A stretch of DNA of 64,000 bases from the NCBI GenBank assembly GCA_903954065.1, contig CAJBME010000250.1:25235-89234 (forward strand), read 5' to 3'. This DNA is from an uncultured bacterium. Lineage in GTDB: Bacteria > Verrucomicrobiota > Verrucomicrobiia > Verrucomicrobiales > V1-33. Positions 44,718 through 57,570 of the stretch are shown piece by piece; positions within the stretch are counted from its first letter, which is position 1, and each line of letters opens with the position of its first letter. The translations under genes and the position numbers were made by a program. The notes beneath the pieces are model-generated. The model was not told the origin of the DNA. It made no database searches and was given only the letters and a program-made list of their open reading frames with translations.

Positions 44718-47700
44718 ATGTTGAGTCCCCTGAATTTGTTGACGAGGCCCTTGATTTCGCTGGTTTCGCTGGTTTCTCTCGTCATGGCCGTGGCCGTCTG
44801 GACGGGGGCTGGGGTGGTGCGGGCTGAGCAGGTTGTGATCAGCGAGGTGATGTATCGTCCGGTCGATGCGCGGCCGGAATTTATTGAGTTGTGGAACATC
44901 AGTGAGACGCCGCTGGATGTGGCGCAGTGGCGACTGACGAGCGGGGTGAATTATCTTTTTCCCGATTTTGAGGCGAGCCGGCCACAGGCGCACATTTTGC
45001 AGGCTCGGGAGCGGGTGGTGGTCAGTGCGATGGACGAGGCGGCCACGCGGGCGGCGTATCCGGCGCTGCCGGCGGCGGTGCGAGTTTTTGGGCCGTGGAC
45101 GGGGGTGTTGGCCAATGGGGGAGAAGAGATCACCTTAACCGACAAGAATGGAGTGATGGTGTGCACGCTGGACTACCGGAATGGTGGGAACTGGCCGAAG
45201 GCGGCGGACGGGACGGGGCATTCGCTGGTCTTGCGCAACGAGAACAACGCGGTGGATTCATTTCGCAATTGGCGGGCGAGCCGAACGGCGGGCGGCACAC
45301 CCGGGTTTTCGGAATTTGGGGCGGTGACGCCTTGGTCGGGGGGTACTCCGGAAGTAGGGGTGGGGGCGGCGGCTATGATGTTCGACTACGGGACAGTGTG
45401 GAAGTGGAGCATTCCGGCGGCTGATCCTGGAGTAGGGTGGCGCGGGCTTGGTTTTAATGATGCGGACTGGGCGAGTGGTCCGGGGTTGCTTGGGTATGAA
45501 TCGGCGCCGGTTCCGGCGCCGGGGATGCAGACGGCGGTTGGGCAGCAGGGGCAGAATATGGTTCATCATTTCCGCAAATCGTTTCAATTTGCGGGGGATC
45601 CGGCCGGGGCGACGTTGGCGTTAGATCAGGTGATTGACGACGGGGTCGTTTATTATTTAAACGGCCAGTTATTAGGAGCGGTGGGGCATACTCCCGGGGC
45701 GTGGGATGCGGGTGCCAGCCGGACGGTGTCGGATGCGACGGAGGAATTGAATGCGATTACGGGTCCGGCGGTCGGCTTGGTGAATGGCGTGAATGTCTTG
45801 GCGGCCGAGGTGCATCAGACCAATCTGAGCAGTAGCGACATGGTTTTTGGGGTGCGGTTGAAAATTGGCACGCGGCCTGGGTTGGTGATCAACGAAGTGC
45901 GTCCGGGTGCAGCAGGTCAGGGGTTTGTCGAATTTTTCAATACGACGGATACGGCGGTCAATTTGCGCGGGCATTATCTCAGTGATGAGGCCGCCAATTT
46001 GCGGAAGCAGGTGGTTGATTCTGACGTGTTGGTTCCGGCGGGCGGGCTGGCGGTGATTGGATTTGCGGAAGCGGGGCTGGCGGTGAGGGCGACCACGGTG
46101 GTGTATTTGACGGCTCCGGATGGAGTGACGGCCCTCAATGCTATCAGTGCGGCTATTCCGGCAGACGGTCGTTCGCTTGGGCGGCAGCCGGCTGGCGGGA
46201 CCTCGTGGTTTCTTTTTGCGCAACCGACGCCGGGGGTGGCCAATGGGGCGGGTGGGGATGGCGGTTTCTCACTTCGTCTGAGCGAGGCGCATTTTAATGA
46301 GGCGGGGCAGGTTGACTGGGTGGAGCTGGAAAATACTGGGGGTACGGCGGCGGCGGCTGACGGGTTGTTTTTGGCTTCGCGCGAGGACTTTTCGGACAAA
46401 GTGGCCTTGCGCGGGGTGGTGGCCGGTCGTGGGCTGGCCAGCTGGGAGTGCCAATTCCCGACGGATGGGGACGGCCGGGTGACGCTGTGGCTGGTGGATG
46501 CTGGGGGTACTGTGCTCGGGGTGGCGGAGCTGCAGCGGGTGGCGGGGCATGCCTCGTTGCAGGCCGTCTGGCCCCCGGACGTCGCCGTTAAGCCGGGGTG
46601 GGAAAATGTTCCAGAACGCCCGTGGTGGAATGCCGCGGTGGAGGCGACGCGCGATGCGGTCAATGCCCCGCGGTTGCGGACGGAGATTGTCATCAACGAG
46701 ATCATGGCGGACCCTCCTTCGGACCATCATCATGGCGAGTTTATCGAGTTGTATAACCAAGGGGCGGCGGCGGTTGATCTGACGCGGTGGAAACTACGCG
46801 GCGGGGTGGAATTTGATTTTCCTGCTGGGACGAATATTCCGGCGGGAGGGTATTTGCTGGTGGGCAGTGATCCGGCGGTTTTGCGCTCCTTGCATGAAGG
46901 AGTGGCGGTGGCGGGGCCGTGGAGTGGGACGCTGGGCAACCGCGGGGATTTGCTGCGGTTGTTGGACGAGGTGGGTAACTTGGCGGATGAAGTGGATTAT
47001 GCGGTGGGTGGTGACTGGCCGGCGCTGGCGGCGGGGCAGGGGAGTTCGCTGGAGTTGCTTCATCCGGCGATGGACAACAGCCGGGCCTCGGCGTGGCGCT
47101 CGAGCGATGAATCGTCCCGGGCCGGATGGCAAACGTACACTCTGACCGGCACCTGGGCCCAGCTCAATTCGATCGGGTCCGCGAGTGATTTCAAAGAATT
47201 GCATTTATTCTTGGTGGGAGACAGCCATGTGGCGTTGCGCAACCTCAGCCTGCGGGCGGCGACCGGCGGCGCCAACTTGTTGCCGGGTGACGGGGTCCGG
47301 TTGTCCACCAATGGGACGGGCGTCAGTGGCTGGCTTTGCCAAGGGACGCATGCGGCCAGCCGGGTGGAGAATGGAGAATTTCATCTGATTGCGGACGGCC
47401 ATGGGGATAACCGTCCGAACCGGGCGGAAATTGATGTGACCGGGCTGGCCCAGGGGCGTTCGTACACGCTGACTTTTGAGGCGCGGTGGGTCTCGGGCAA
47501 AAACCGGCTCGTGGTGCAAACGTGGGACCACAGTTTCGGGGCGCCCTTGTTGCTGCCGATGCCATCGACGCTGGGCACCGGCGGCGCGGTCAATTCTCGG
47601 CGGGTGGTAGTTCCGCTGCCGCAGGTTGATTCATTGCTGCACAGTCCGGCCGTGCCTAAGCCGACGGATGCCGTCAGGGTGACGGCCCGGGTGGCGAGCG

Positions 47701-50700
47701 TCGAGCCGCTGGCCGCCGTGGAGGTGGTGCACCGGGCCGACAGTCAGAATAATTCAGGTGTCTGGGAAGTGACCCCGATGGTTGATGACGGCACCGGCGG
47801 CGATGCCGTGGCCCGTGACGGCTTGTTTTCTGCACAGATCACCAGCTATCAAGTCAACGGCCGGGTCGTGCAGTTTTATGTTCGAGCGAGAACGACCGGG
47901 GGTGCCTCCGGGGTGGTGCCACGCGGTGGGGAATCTCTGCCCGCGATGTGGATGTCCGACAGCCGGACGCTGGACGATCGGTTGCGTCGTCAGCGCTTCG
48001 TGGTCTCCGCTTTTGACCGGGGAATTTTTAATACCGGAGGGGACGCGCCGTCGGCGGCCTTTGATTACAAGTACCCGCGGCTCTCGAACCATTACATCAA
48101 CGCCACCTTTGTGCACAACGAGACCGAGGTCTATTACAACGCGGAAATCCGCAAAAGCGGCAGTCCCTGGACTCGCAGTGGCGGGGCCGAGTTGAGCCGA
48201 GGGAAGTGGAAGCTGCCGCGCGATCGGTTTTTCCGCGGGCGTGAGAAAAGCACATTTGACAATGATGCGGAGGGTGGAAGCCGTCACCACAACCGGATCA
48301 CGCGCTACTGGCTTTATGTGCTGGGTCATCCGGTCAACGAGAACGAATACATCTATCATGTGGTCAATGATGATGGGTTGACCATACGGGAAGACACTGA
48401 GCCAGTGGATGGCGAGATGGTGGCGCGGGTGTACCCGGACGGCGGTAATGGCCAGCTTTTTCGCAGTGATGACGAATGGTGGTTTGCGGACGACTGGAAC
48501 CGCTCCCAGCGCAATGCAGACTGGAGCTACAAAGGTACGGCCAATCCACTGCGCTACCATACCGAATGGATGGCCCGCTCGCGCGAAGCCGAATACGATT
48601 ACGGCCCGTTAATGGATTTTTTCCGGACCGTCACCAATACTCCCAACTACCCCGCGGCCACCTATCGCGAAGTCATCAACCGCATGCTGGAACCAGACCT
48701 AGTGCCGATGATGGCCGCCGTTCGCGGGTATATTCAGGATTGGGATTCGCTCACGCTCGACCGAGGAAAAAACGGGTTTTTCTATCGTCGTCCGACGGAC
48801 GGAAAATTCATGTTTTTGCATTGGGACAGCGACCTAGCGTTTGGTGATCCGAACGGTTCGGTGGTCGGCGGGCTGGCGGGATGGGGGAACTATGTCAATC
48901 AACCATGGGTCCGGCGGAATCTGAATTATTATCTCAGCGAGATGTTGCGGCTGACGACGGGCGATCGTGCCGCTCGCACGGAAGCGTGGTTAAAGGCTGA
49001 GGAGGACGCCTCGGAGGCGTGGTCTGTGAATACAGGGTTTTATCAGGGATGGTTTACGGCTCGTGCGGCGCGGATTCGGCAGGAAATGAATGCCACGGTT
49101 GGGACCGGAGGGGCCGGCAATGCCGCCACCGCGCCGTTTGCCGTCACGACGCCGGTCGGCACGACCCCGGCCGCCACGCTGGCCCTAGCCGGAACTGCTC
49201 CCTCCTCGGCCTATACCGTGGTGGTCGACGGACAGCCGACGGCCGCGCTGGCATGGAGCAACCAGCGGACATGGTCGCTGTCGGGACTGATCTTGCAGGA
49301 GGGATTAAATACCTTCACTCTGCGCATGCTTGATGCCGCGGGGCGGACGATGGGGGCTCCACTGGTGCACACACACACCAAGACGGGGAATGCCGCGCCG
49401 GTGATGCGGTTGGGCGCGGATCCCGCTTCTTGGCAGGTCGGACTGGGCGAGACGCTGACGCTGGAGGCGGGGGCGAGTTTTGATCCTGAGGGGACGGCAC
49501 TGGAGTTTGGTTGGTCTCTTCTGCCGGCGGAGGGAGTGAACGTGGCGGAGCCGTTGGTTTCCCGGCGCACGGCCGTTTTTTCCAAGCCTGGATTGTACAC
49601 GTTCGGTGTGACCGGGACGGATACAGCCGCCCGGACGGCCACGCTGGCCCGCGAGGTCACCGTTTTTAATGCCGCGGACTTTGATCCCTTTGCCGGTGGC
49701 ATTCTGGAGCCGGTCTGGTCGCTGCAAGCCCTCGAACTCCGAGACAATTATTCTCCGCAGGCTTGGTATTCGCTCGCTGACCGCCCCGGTCAGTTGATGC
49801 TGCAGCTTCTCGATGCGGCGGCCCAACCGCTCTCGCATGGGGCTCCAACATTTCCGGCGGTGTGGCGCCCACTGCCCGCGTCCGTCAATACCGTGCTGGG
49901 AACCCGGTTTGCCTACGAAAGCAAGCGCACCGGCGCTTCCTTTGCCGGGTTGGTTTTGGAAACGCTCGAGGCGGGCGTGACGGTGAAAACGGCCTTTGGC
50001 GTGGAAGGCGGAACATCTTGGCGCATCAAACGCTCAGCAGGCGGGGCGTTTGCCAATTCGGGTGCGGCGGTTCCCTTTACTGGGCTCGACGCCACCTTGC
50101 GGATCCGGCGTGAAGCGGACACACTCATCTTTGAACGCCGCGACGAAGAAGCGTGGGTCCTGGTCGGCACTCAGGTCATGCCGGCCGGGAGTACGCTGGT
50201 CCGGGGCGGGTTGTTCGCGTCGACAAGCACTCCGGAGAACGTGCGGTTTGCTTTTGATTACGGACTGGTGGTCAATCCGGAAAATCGCAATGACCAGCTC
50301 GGTCAGCTGCGGATCACAGAGGTCATGTACGCGCCCAAGGCGCCGGATACCGCGGAATGGCTGGAGCTGCAGAATACGGGAGATCGTCCGGTTTCGTTGC
50401 AAGGAGTGCGGTTTCCCGAGGGGGCGCCATTTAGCGAACTCGTGTTGCCCGAAGGCACGCTCGAGGGCGGTCAACGGGTCGTGGTGACCAGTAATCTCGC
50501 TGCTTTCCGGGCGCGCTACGGGGCGGCGCCGCAGGTGGTGGCCGAGTGGTCTGGCGGGGCGTTGAACAATGCGGGTGAAGCCGTGATGATGCTCGATGCC
50601 GGAGGCAATCCGATTCACGATTTTGTGTATGGAGTGGCTGAGCCGTGGCCGGTGGCGCCGCGGGGCGGTGGCCCCAGTCTAGAAGTCATCAGTACGGACG

Positions 50701-51074
50701 GTGATTATTCCAGTCCTCTCAACTGGCGGGCCAGCGCCGTCTCAGGCGGAACTCCCGGGTTTGCTGCACGCGAGCCCGATCCTACGGTTGATACTGATGG
50801 TGACGGCCAGACGGACGCCGCAGAGGCGCTGTTCGGCACCAATCCGGATGATCAAACCTCGCTGGCCACCGTGACCGTGCTCGGCCCCGGCCAGTTTTCC
50901 TTCCCCTCTGTGGTCGGTCATCAATACGCCCTGCAAACAAGTGTGGACCTGACTTCCGGTACATGGACCACACTGCTGACAACCACCGCCGAGAGTTCAG
51001 TTACCACTGTGGCCGATCCCAGCGATGGCGTGTTCCCCGTCCGCTTCTACCGCATCCAGGCCCTGCGGCCGTAA
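44718..51074 (+). CDS. Giant (2118 aa) secreted protein: multiple lamin-tail domains, CotH-like kinase domain, PKD-like region, type-3-thrombospondin-like repeat
   Basis: LTDs: VISEVMYRPVDARPEFIELWN, VINEVRPGAAGQGFVEFFN, LSEAHFNEAGQVDWVELEN, VINEIMADPPSDHHHGEFIELYN, ITEVMYAPKAPDTAEWLELQN; CotH-like YIQDWDSLTLDRGKNGFFYRRPTDGKFMFLHWDSDLAFGD; DTDGDGQTDAAEALFGTNP. Confidence 0.9.
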   Translation: MLSPLNLLTRPLISLVSLVSLVMAVAVWTGAGVVRAEQVVISEVMYRPVDARPEFIELWNISETPLDVAQWRLTSGVNYLFPDFEASRPQAHILQARERVVVSAMDEAATRAAYPALPAAVRVFGPWTGVLANGGEEITLTDKNGVMVCTLDYRNGGNWPKAADGTGHSLVLRNENNAVDSFRNWRASRTAGGTPGFSEFGAVTPWSGGTPEVGVGAAAMMFDYGTVWKWSIPAADPGVGWRGLGFNDADWASGPGLLGYESAPVPAPGMQTAVGQQGQNMVHHFRKSFQFAGDPAGATLALDQVIDDGVVYYLNGQLLGAVGHTPGAWDAGASRTVSDATEELNAITGPAVGLVNGVNVLAAEVHQTNLSSSDMVFGVRLKIGTRPGLVINEVRPGAAGQGFVEFFNTTDTAVNLRGHYLSDEAANLRKQVVDSDVLVPAGGLAVIGFAEAGLAVRATTVVYLTAPDGVTALNAISAAIPADGRSLGRQPAGGTSWFLFAQPTPGVANGAGGDGGFSLRLSEAHFNEAGQVDWVELENTGGTAAAADGLFLASREDFSDKVALRGVVAGRGLASWECQFPTDGDGRVTLWLVDAGGTVLGVAELQRVAGHASLQAVWPPDVAVKPGWENVPERPWWNAAVEATRDAVNAPRLRTEIVINEIMADPPSDHHHGEFIELYNQGAAAVDLTRWKLRGGVEFDFPAGTNIPAGGYLLVGSDPAVLRSLHEGVAVAGPWSGTLGNRGDLLRLLDEVGNLADEVDYAVGGDWPALAAGQGSSLELLHPAMDNSRASAWRSSDESSRAGWQTYTLTGTWAQLNSIGSASDFKELHLFLVGDSHVALRNLSLRAATGGANLLPGDGVRLSTNGTGVSGWLCQGTHAASRVENGEFHLIADGHGDNRPNRAEIDVTGLAQGRSYTLTFEARWVSGKNRLVVQTWDHSFGAPLLLPMPSTLGTGGAVNSRRVVVPLPQVDSLLHSPAVPKPTDAVRVTARVASVEPLAAVEVVHRADSQNNSGVWEVTPMVDDGTGGDAVARDGLFSAQITSYQVNGRVVQFYVRARTTGGASGVVPRGGESLPAMWMSDSRTLDDRLRRQRFVVSAFDRGIFNTGGDAPSAAFDYKYPRLSNHYINATFVHNETEVYYNAEIRKSGSPWTRSGGAELSRGKWKLPRDRFFRGREKSTFDNDAEGGSRHHNRITRYWLYVLGHPVNENEYIYHVVNDDGLTIREDTEPVDGEMVARVYPDGGNGQLFRSDDEWWFADDWNRSQRNADWSYKGTANPLRYHTEWMARSREAEYDYGPLMDFFRTVTNTPNYPAATYREVINRMLEPDLVPMMAAVRGYIQDWDSLTLDRGKNGFFYRRPTDGKFMFLHWDSDLAFGDPNGSVVGGLAGWGNYVNQPWVRRNLNYYLSEMLRLTTGDRAARTEAWLKAEEDASEAWSVNTGFYQGWFTARAARIRQEMNATVGTGGAGNAATAPFAVTTPVGTTPAATLALAGTAPSSAYTVVVDGQPTAALAWSNQRTWSLSGLILQEGLNTFTLRMLDAAGRTMGAPLVHTHTKTGNAAPVMRLGADPASWQVGLGETLTLEAGASFDPEGTALEFGWSLLPAEGVNVAEPLVSRRTAVFSKPGLYTFGVTGTDTAARTATLAREVTVFNAADFDPFAGGILEPVWSLQALELRDNYSPQAWYSLADRPGQLMLQLLDAAAQPLSHGAPTFPAVWRPLPASVNTVLGTRFAYESKRTGASFAGLVLETLEAGVTVKTAFGVEGGTSWRIKRSAGGAFANSGAAVPFTGLDATLRIRREADTLIFERRDEEAWVLVGTQVMPAGSTLVRGGLFASTSTPENVRFAFDYGLVVNPENRNDQLGQLRITEVMYAPKAPDTAEWLELQNTGDRPVSLQGVRFPEGAPFSELVLPEGTLEGGQRVVVTSNLAAFRARYGAAPQVVAEWSGGALNNAGEAVMMLDAGGNPIHDFVYGVAEPWPVAPRGGGPSLEVISTDGDYSSPLNWRASAVSGGTPGFAAREPDPTVDTDGDGQTDAAEALFGTNPDDQTSLATVTVLGPGQFSFPSVVGHQYALQTSVDLTSGTWTTLLTTTAESSVTTVADPSDGVFPVRFYRIQALRP

Positions 51075-51149
51075 GTGCGTCGGGCCCGCCGCCGCGGGAT
51101 GAGTCACGCTTTCTCAGCGCTTCTTGTGACGCATTCCACACGCCTTTGC

Positions 51150-51263
51150 GAGCCGGAGGCTCGAAAGAGATTAGCCGGTGGTGAAGGTCGCGGAGCGACC
51201 GAGAACCACCGGAACCGGGCCGCCCAACCACCCCCGATACGGGATGCGCCCCGGCAGGGGCGC
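51150..51263. repeat. Intergenic palindrome-mosaic island 4
   Basis: GAGCC-GGA-GGCTC (51150-51162); nested CCGGTGGT...GGTCGC-GGA-GCGACC...ACCACCGG (51175-51212); GCGCCCC-GGCA-GGGGCGC (51246-51263). Confidence 0.85.
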
Positions 51264-51309
51264 GAGAAGCATTCGTATGTCCCTGAGCGATTTGTGGTAG
51301 CGAAGGATT

Positions 51310-52191
51310 CTAGCGTCCTGATTCCGCGAGCACCATCTCCAGATAGCTCCGGTAGTCGGGATTGCGGGTCGCTCCGATGAGGTTTTGAAACTGCGATGAA
51401 TCGATGAAGCCGCGGTTGAAGGCGATTTCTTCGAGGCAGGCGATCTTGTAATTTTGCTGGCGTTCGACGGTGGCGATGTAGTTACCGGCTTCGAGCAGGC
51501 TGCTGGGGGTGCCGGTATCGAGCCAGGCGATGCCGCGTCCGAGAAGTTTGACCTGCAGGGCCCCTTCTTTGAGGTAACTATTATTGAGGTCGGTGATCTC
51601 GAGCTCGCCCCGGGCACTCGGTTGCTGGGCCTTGGTGCGCTCGACGACTGTGTGGTCGTAACAATAGAGTCCTGGTACGGCGTAGCTGCTTTTCGGCTTC
51701 TTTGGTTTTTCTTCCAAGCTCAAGACCCGGCCGGTGGCGTCGAATTCAACCACCCCAAATCGCTCCGGATCGCGCACATGGTAGCCGAACACATACGCCC
51801 CATCTCCATGCGCCAGCGCGTCACGAAAGAAGTCGAGTTTGCCATAAAAAATGTTGTCGCCCAAAATCAAACTGGCCCCAGCCCCGGCCAAAAACGACTC
51901 GCCCACCAGAAACGCCTGAGCAATCCCTTTCGGTTCGGGCTGCACCGCATACGAAATCGACAATCCCAGACTCGCCCCGTCACCAAGCAGGTTCTCAATG
52001 GCGGGCGTATCCTTGGGCGTGGAAATAATGAGGATCTCCCTGATCCCTCCGAGCATGAGCGTGGCCAATGGATAGTAGATCATCGGCTTGTCGTAGATCG
52101 GGAGCAGCTGCTTGCAGGCGATGCGCGTCAGCGGATCAAGGCGCGTGCCCGCGCCTCCCGCGAGGATGATGCCTTTTTTGGACGAGGTCAT
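51310..52191 (-). CDS. rfbA: Glucose-1-phosphate thymidylyltransferase
   Basis: KGIILAGGAGTRLDPLTRIACKQLLPIYDKPMIYYPL; GDNIFYG; ITDLNNSYLKEG. Confidence 0.97.
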   Translation of the reverse strand: MTSSKKGIILAGGAGTRLDPLTRIACKQLLPIYDKPMIYYPLATLMLGGIREILIISTPKDTPAIENLLGDGASLGLSISYAVQPEPKGIAQAFLVGESFLAGAGASLILGDNIFYGKLDFFRDALAHGDGAYVFGYHVRDPERFGVVEFDATGRVLSLEEKPKKPKSSYAVPGLYCYDHTVVERTKAQQPSARGELEITDLNNSYLKEGALQVKLLGRGIAWLDTGTPSSLLEAGNYIATVERQQNYKIACLEEIAFNRGFIDSSQFQNLIGATRNPDYRSYLEMVLAESGR

Positions 52192-52312
52192 GGGTGGTGT
52201 GGTGAGGGGTGACAGGGCTAAGAAATTCTGAGAGACAAACTAGTGTGATAATATATCCAAAATATTTGCATTTTCCATATTTTTATCCCCTTTCAAATGA
52301 GGTGCTGAGATC

Positions 52313-53341
52313 TCATGTTGAGGTGGTTGTCGGGGGTATTTTGTGGGCGGGAGGTGAGACGATGGCGAGCCATGTTTCGAGGGCTTGGCCTTCGAGGCGA
52401 TTATTGACGAAGAGGTGGGACGGGGGTGGGGAGGGAGTGGTGGCGGGGCGTGCGGTGAGGGTGGCCAGCAGTTGGCGGGCGGCGGCGCGAGCTTGGGGCA
52501 GTGGTTCGCGGAGGTGTTGGTACGGTGAGAACAGGCTGACGGCTTGGGCGTAGGGGCGGCCTGGTTTGAGCAGGAAGCGGGCGGTGGTGAAGTGGGTGGT
52601 CAGGATACCGGGTACGGCGAGTTGTTCCCCGACGTCCGGCATGGCTTGCCAGTTGTTGAGGATGTGGGACACGCGGTGACGGGTGAGCACGGCGAGGTAG
52701 TCGGGGTGCAGCAATTCAGGATTGCGCAGTTCCACCCCGTATTGCCAACCGGTCGGTAGCTGATGGAAGAAAGCGTCGAGGGCTTCGGCGAAGGCCGAGG
52801 GGGTGGCCCATGTGCCCGGGGCGAAGCGTGTGAATTCGAACATGAGCACCCCGATGTGCTTGCGGTGCGGCTCGAGGGGAGCCAGAAACGAGCGGCAGAA
52901 AAGATCTGCATCAAGAAACCGCGGATTAGGGTGGCCGGCGCGGGGGCCGAAGCGATCGAGCCGTGGAAACTGTCGGAGAGTGAGATCAGCGGTGACTTTA
53001 AACGAGAAGCGAAATCCGTCCGGGACTTGGGCGCAGAGGGAAGCGACGCCGGCGGTCGTGGGGAACGCGTAATATCCGGCATCTACGGAAACCGCGGAGA
53101 AAACCTCGGCGTATTCGCGCAGGCAATCGCGGGCGAACCGAGCCTCGGAGAATTTCCCGCGGGTGTGATAGCGTTCAGGAGTGTAGAGCCATCCCAGCCA
53201 GCCTGGATATTTCCAGGAGGAGGTGCCGATCAGGATGTTTTGGGCGGCCAGTTCACGGACGGCATGCCGCAGGCGATGCCACCGCTCCGCCCAGACCGGT
53301 GCGGTCTCGGGGAAGAGCGGCAGTTCATCCATGGGGCCCAT
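52313..53341 (-). CDS. DUF72-family protein
   Basis: ILIGTSSWKYPGWLGWLYTPERY, FSAVSVDAGYYAFPT, FRFSFKVTADLT. Confidence 0.9.
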   Translation of the reverse strand: MGPMDELPLFPETAPVWAERWHRLRHAVRELAAQNILIGTSSWKYPGWLGWLYTPERYHTRGKFSEARFARDCLREYAEVFSAVSVDAGYYAFPTTAGVASLCAQVPDGFRFSFKVTADLTLRQFPRLDRFGPRAGHPNPRFLDADLFCRSFLAPLEPHRKHIGVLMFEFTRFAPGTWATPSAFAEALDAFFHQLPTGWQYGVELRNPELLHPDYLAVLTRHRVSHILNNWQAMPDVGEQLAVPGILTTHFTTARFLLKPGRPYAQAVSLFSPYQHLREPLPQARAAARQLLATLTARPATTPSPPPSHLFVNNRLEGQALETWLAIVSPPAHKIPPTTTST

Positions 53342-53386
53342 GAGGCGGAGGGATGAGGGATGGGGGAGGGCGTTGGCGCCCTCCGG

Positions 53387-56179
<2,793 letters not shown>

Positions 56180-56243
56180 GGGAAAGAAGTGTAGGCGGAT
56201 GGATGCCAAGTGATGAGAGTAGCGGAACGACCGGCCTCGGCAA

Positions 56244-56256
56244 GCACGCAGCGTGC
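56244..56256. repeat. Short palindrome GCACGC-A-GCGTGC (mosaic island 5)
   Basis: Perfect inverted repeat in divergent acnA/metallophosphoesterase intergenic region. Confidence 0.6.
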
Positions 56257-56374
56257 CGGACGATGGATCGGTGAAATTTGTTCAGGCGATGAGTGAGGCC
56301 AATGTGTTCAAATGAGGAGTTTATCTAGGGTCGAATGGGTCAGGTCCGCTTGACGGGTATTCTATGATGTCATC

Positions 56375-56866
56375 ATGCAAATTGCTGTGCTTTCGGATAT
56401 TCATGACCGGTTGGATCATTTGGAGCGGGTCATGGCCGCGGTGAATGGGCGCGGTGCGGAGAGAGTTTTTTTTCTGGGTGATGGTTGTGCGCCATTTGTA
56501 CTCAACGATCTGGCGGAGCGTTTTGCGGGTCCGATTGACGGTGTCTTTGGCAACAACGATGGCGACCGGTTTTTATTGTGCCGGGTGGCGGCGCGGCATC
56601 CGCAGATGACTTGGCATGATCCTTTGGCCGAGCTGGAGGTGGGTGGACGGAAAATTTTGCTCACGCATTACCCTGAAATTGGACGGCGGTTGGCCAAATC
56701 GGGTGAAGCTGACGCTGTGTTCAGCGGCCATGATCACCAGCGATACCAGCATCGTTTTGGAGAGGCGCTGTGGGCGAATCCGGGCGAGATCATGGGCCGT
56801 TTCGGGGTCGTTAGTTTCGGGCTTTACGACACCGTAGGCCATTCCTTCGAACATGTGATTGTCTGA
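56375..56866 (+). CDS. YfcE-family metallophosphoesterase
   Basis: IAVLSDIHDRLDHL, GDGCAPF, GNNDGD, LTHYPE, SGHDHQR, NPGEIMGRFG. Confidence 0.93.
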   Translation: MQIAVLSDIHDRLDHLERVMAAVNGRGAERVFFLGDGCAPFVLNDLAERFAGPIDGVFGNNDGDRFLLCRVAARHPQMTWHDPLAELEVGGRKILLTHYPEIGRRLAKSGEADAVFSGHDHQRYQHRFGEALWANPGEIMGRFGVVSFGLYDTVGHSFEHVIV

Positions 56867-56885
56867 GGGTGGTCGGATGGCCGGA

Positions 56886-56935
56886 GTCGCAGGGCGACCA
56901 TAAACCACGGCCGCCGGCCCGCGAAGCGCGCGGCT
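56886..56935. repeat. Short palindromes in intergenic region (mosaic island 6)
   Basis: GTCGC-AGG-GCGAC (56886-56898), CCGCG-AAGCG-CGCGG following. Confidence 0.6.
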
Positions 56936-57013
56936 ACCGCCTGTCGGTTCACTGAGGTGGCCGCTGATGAAATTTTTTCCTCCAGACGTCGGAGGAGGTA
57001 AGGAGGTTCGGGT

Positions 57014-57514
57014 TTAGCGCGTTTTTTCCATGGTGGCCACGGCCTCTTGGTGGCGTTGCGTCCGGGCCCGAGCGAAGGCCTCGGTGCATTCGCGCGTCAT
57101 GACTTCCAATGAATTGATTTTCTGGGTGTTAATCCGGCAGGCGACGAGGTTGGCTGGGCGGTGGCGCCAGAGGTGCACGGTGCCGATGGTTTCTCCATTG
57201 GGTGGTTCCCACTCGCCGGTTTCGGCATTTTCCTTGAGCAGCTGGCGGCGATCTGGATCGGAGATATAGGCTTGGGCGTAAGAGACGTGCCAGGCGATTC
57301 CTTTCCGAAAATGGACGATCACGCCCAGTCCTTTGCGCTCGTAGCGGACAGCTTCGGGATCGGATTCAGCGATTATGGCCGGCAGAGTGGCGTGCGCGGC
57401 CCCATAACGGACGGCGCACTCGGCGGGCGTCTCGCCAATGCGGGCGGCGGCGGCGGGTGCGAAGCCGAGGACGAGGGCTGCGGCTATGAGCGGCCAGACG
57501 AAAGAAATCCTCAT
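57014..57514 (-). CDS. Secreted protein of unknown function
   Basis: Signal peptide MRISFVWPLIAAALVLGFAPAAAA then IGETPAECAVRYGAAHATLPAI. Confidence 0.7.
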   Translation of the reverse strand: MRISFVWPLIAAALVLGFAPAAAARIGETPAECAVRYGAAHATLPAIIAESDPEAVRYERKGLGVIVHFRKGIAWHVSYAQAYISDPDRRQLLKENAETGEWEPPNGETIGTVHLWRHRPANLVACRINTQKINSLEVMTRECTEAFARARTQRHQEAVATMEKTR

Positions 57515-57570
57515 GGTTAAGAGTATCGGTTGCCACGGGAGGCAAATCAAGGCCGGGCCGACGGCTGCCG

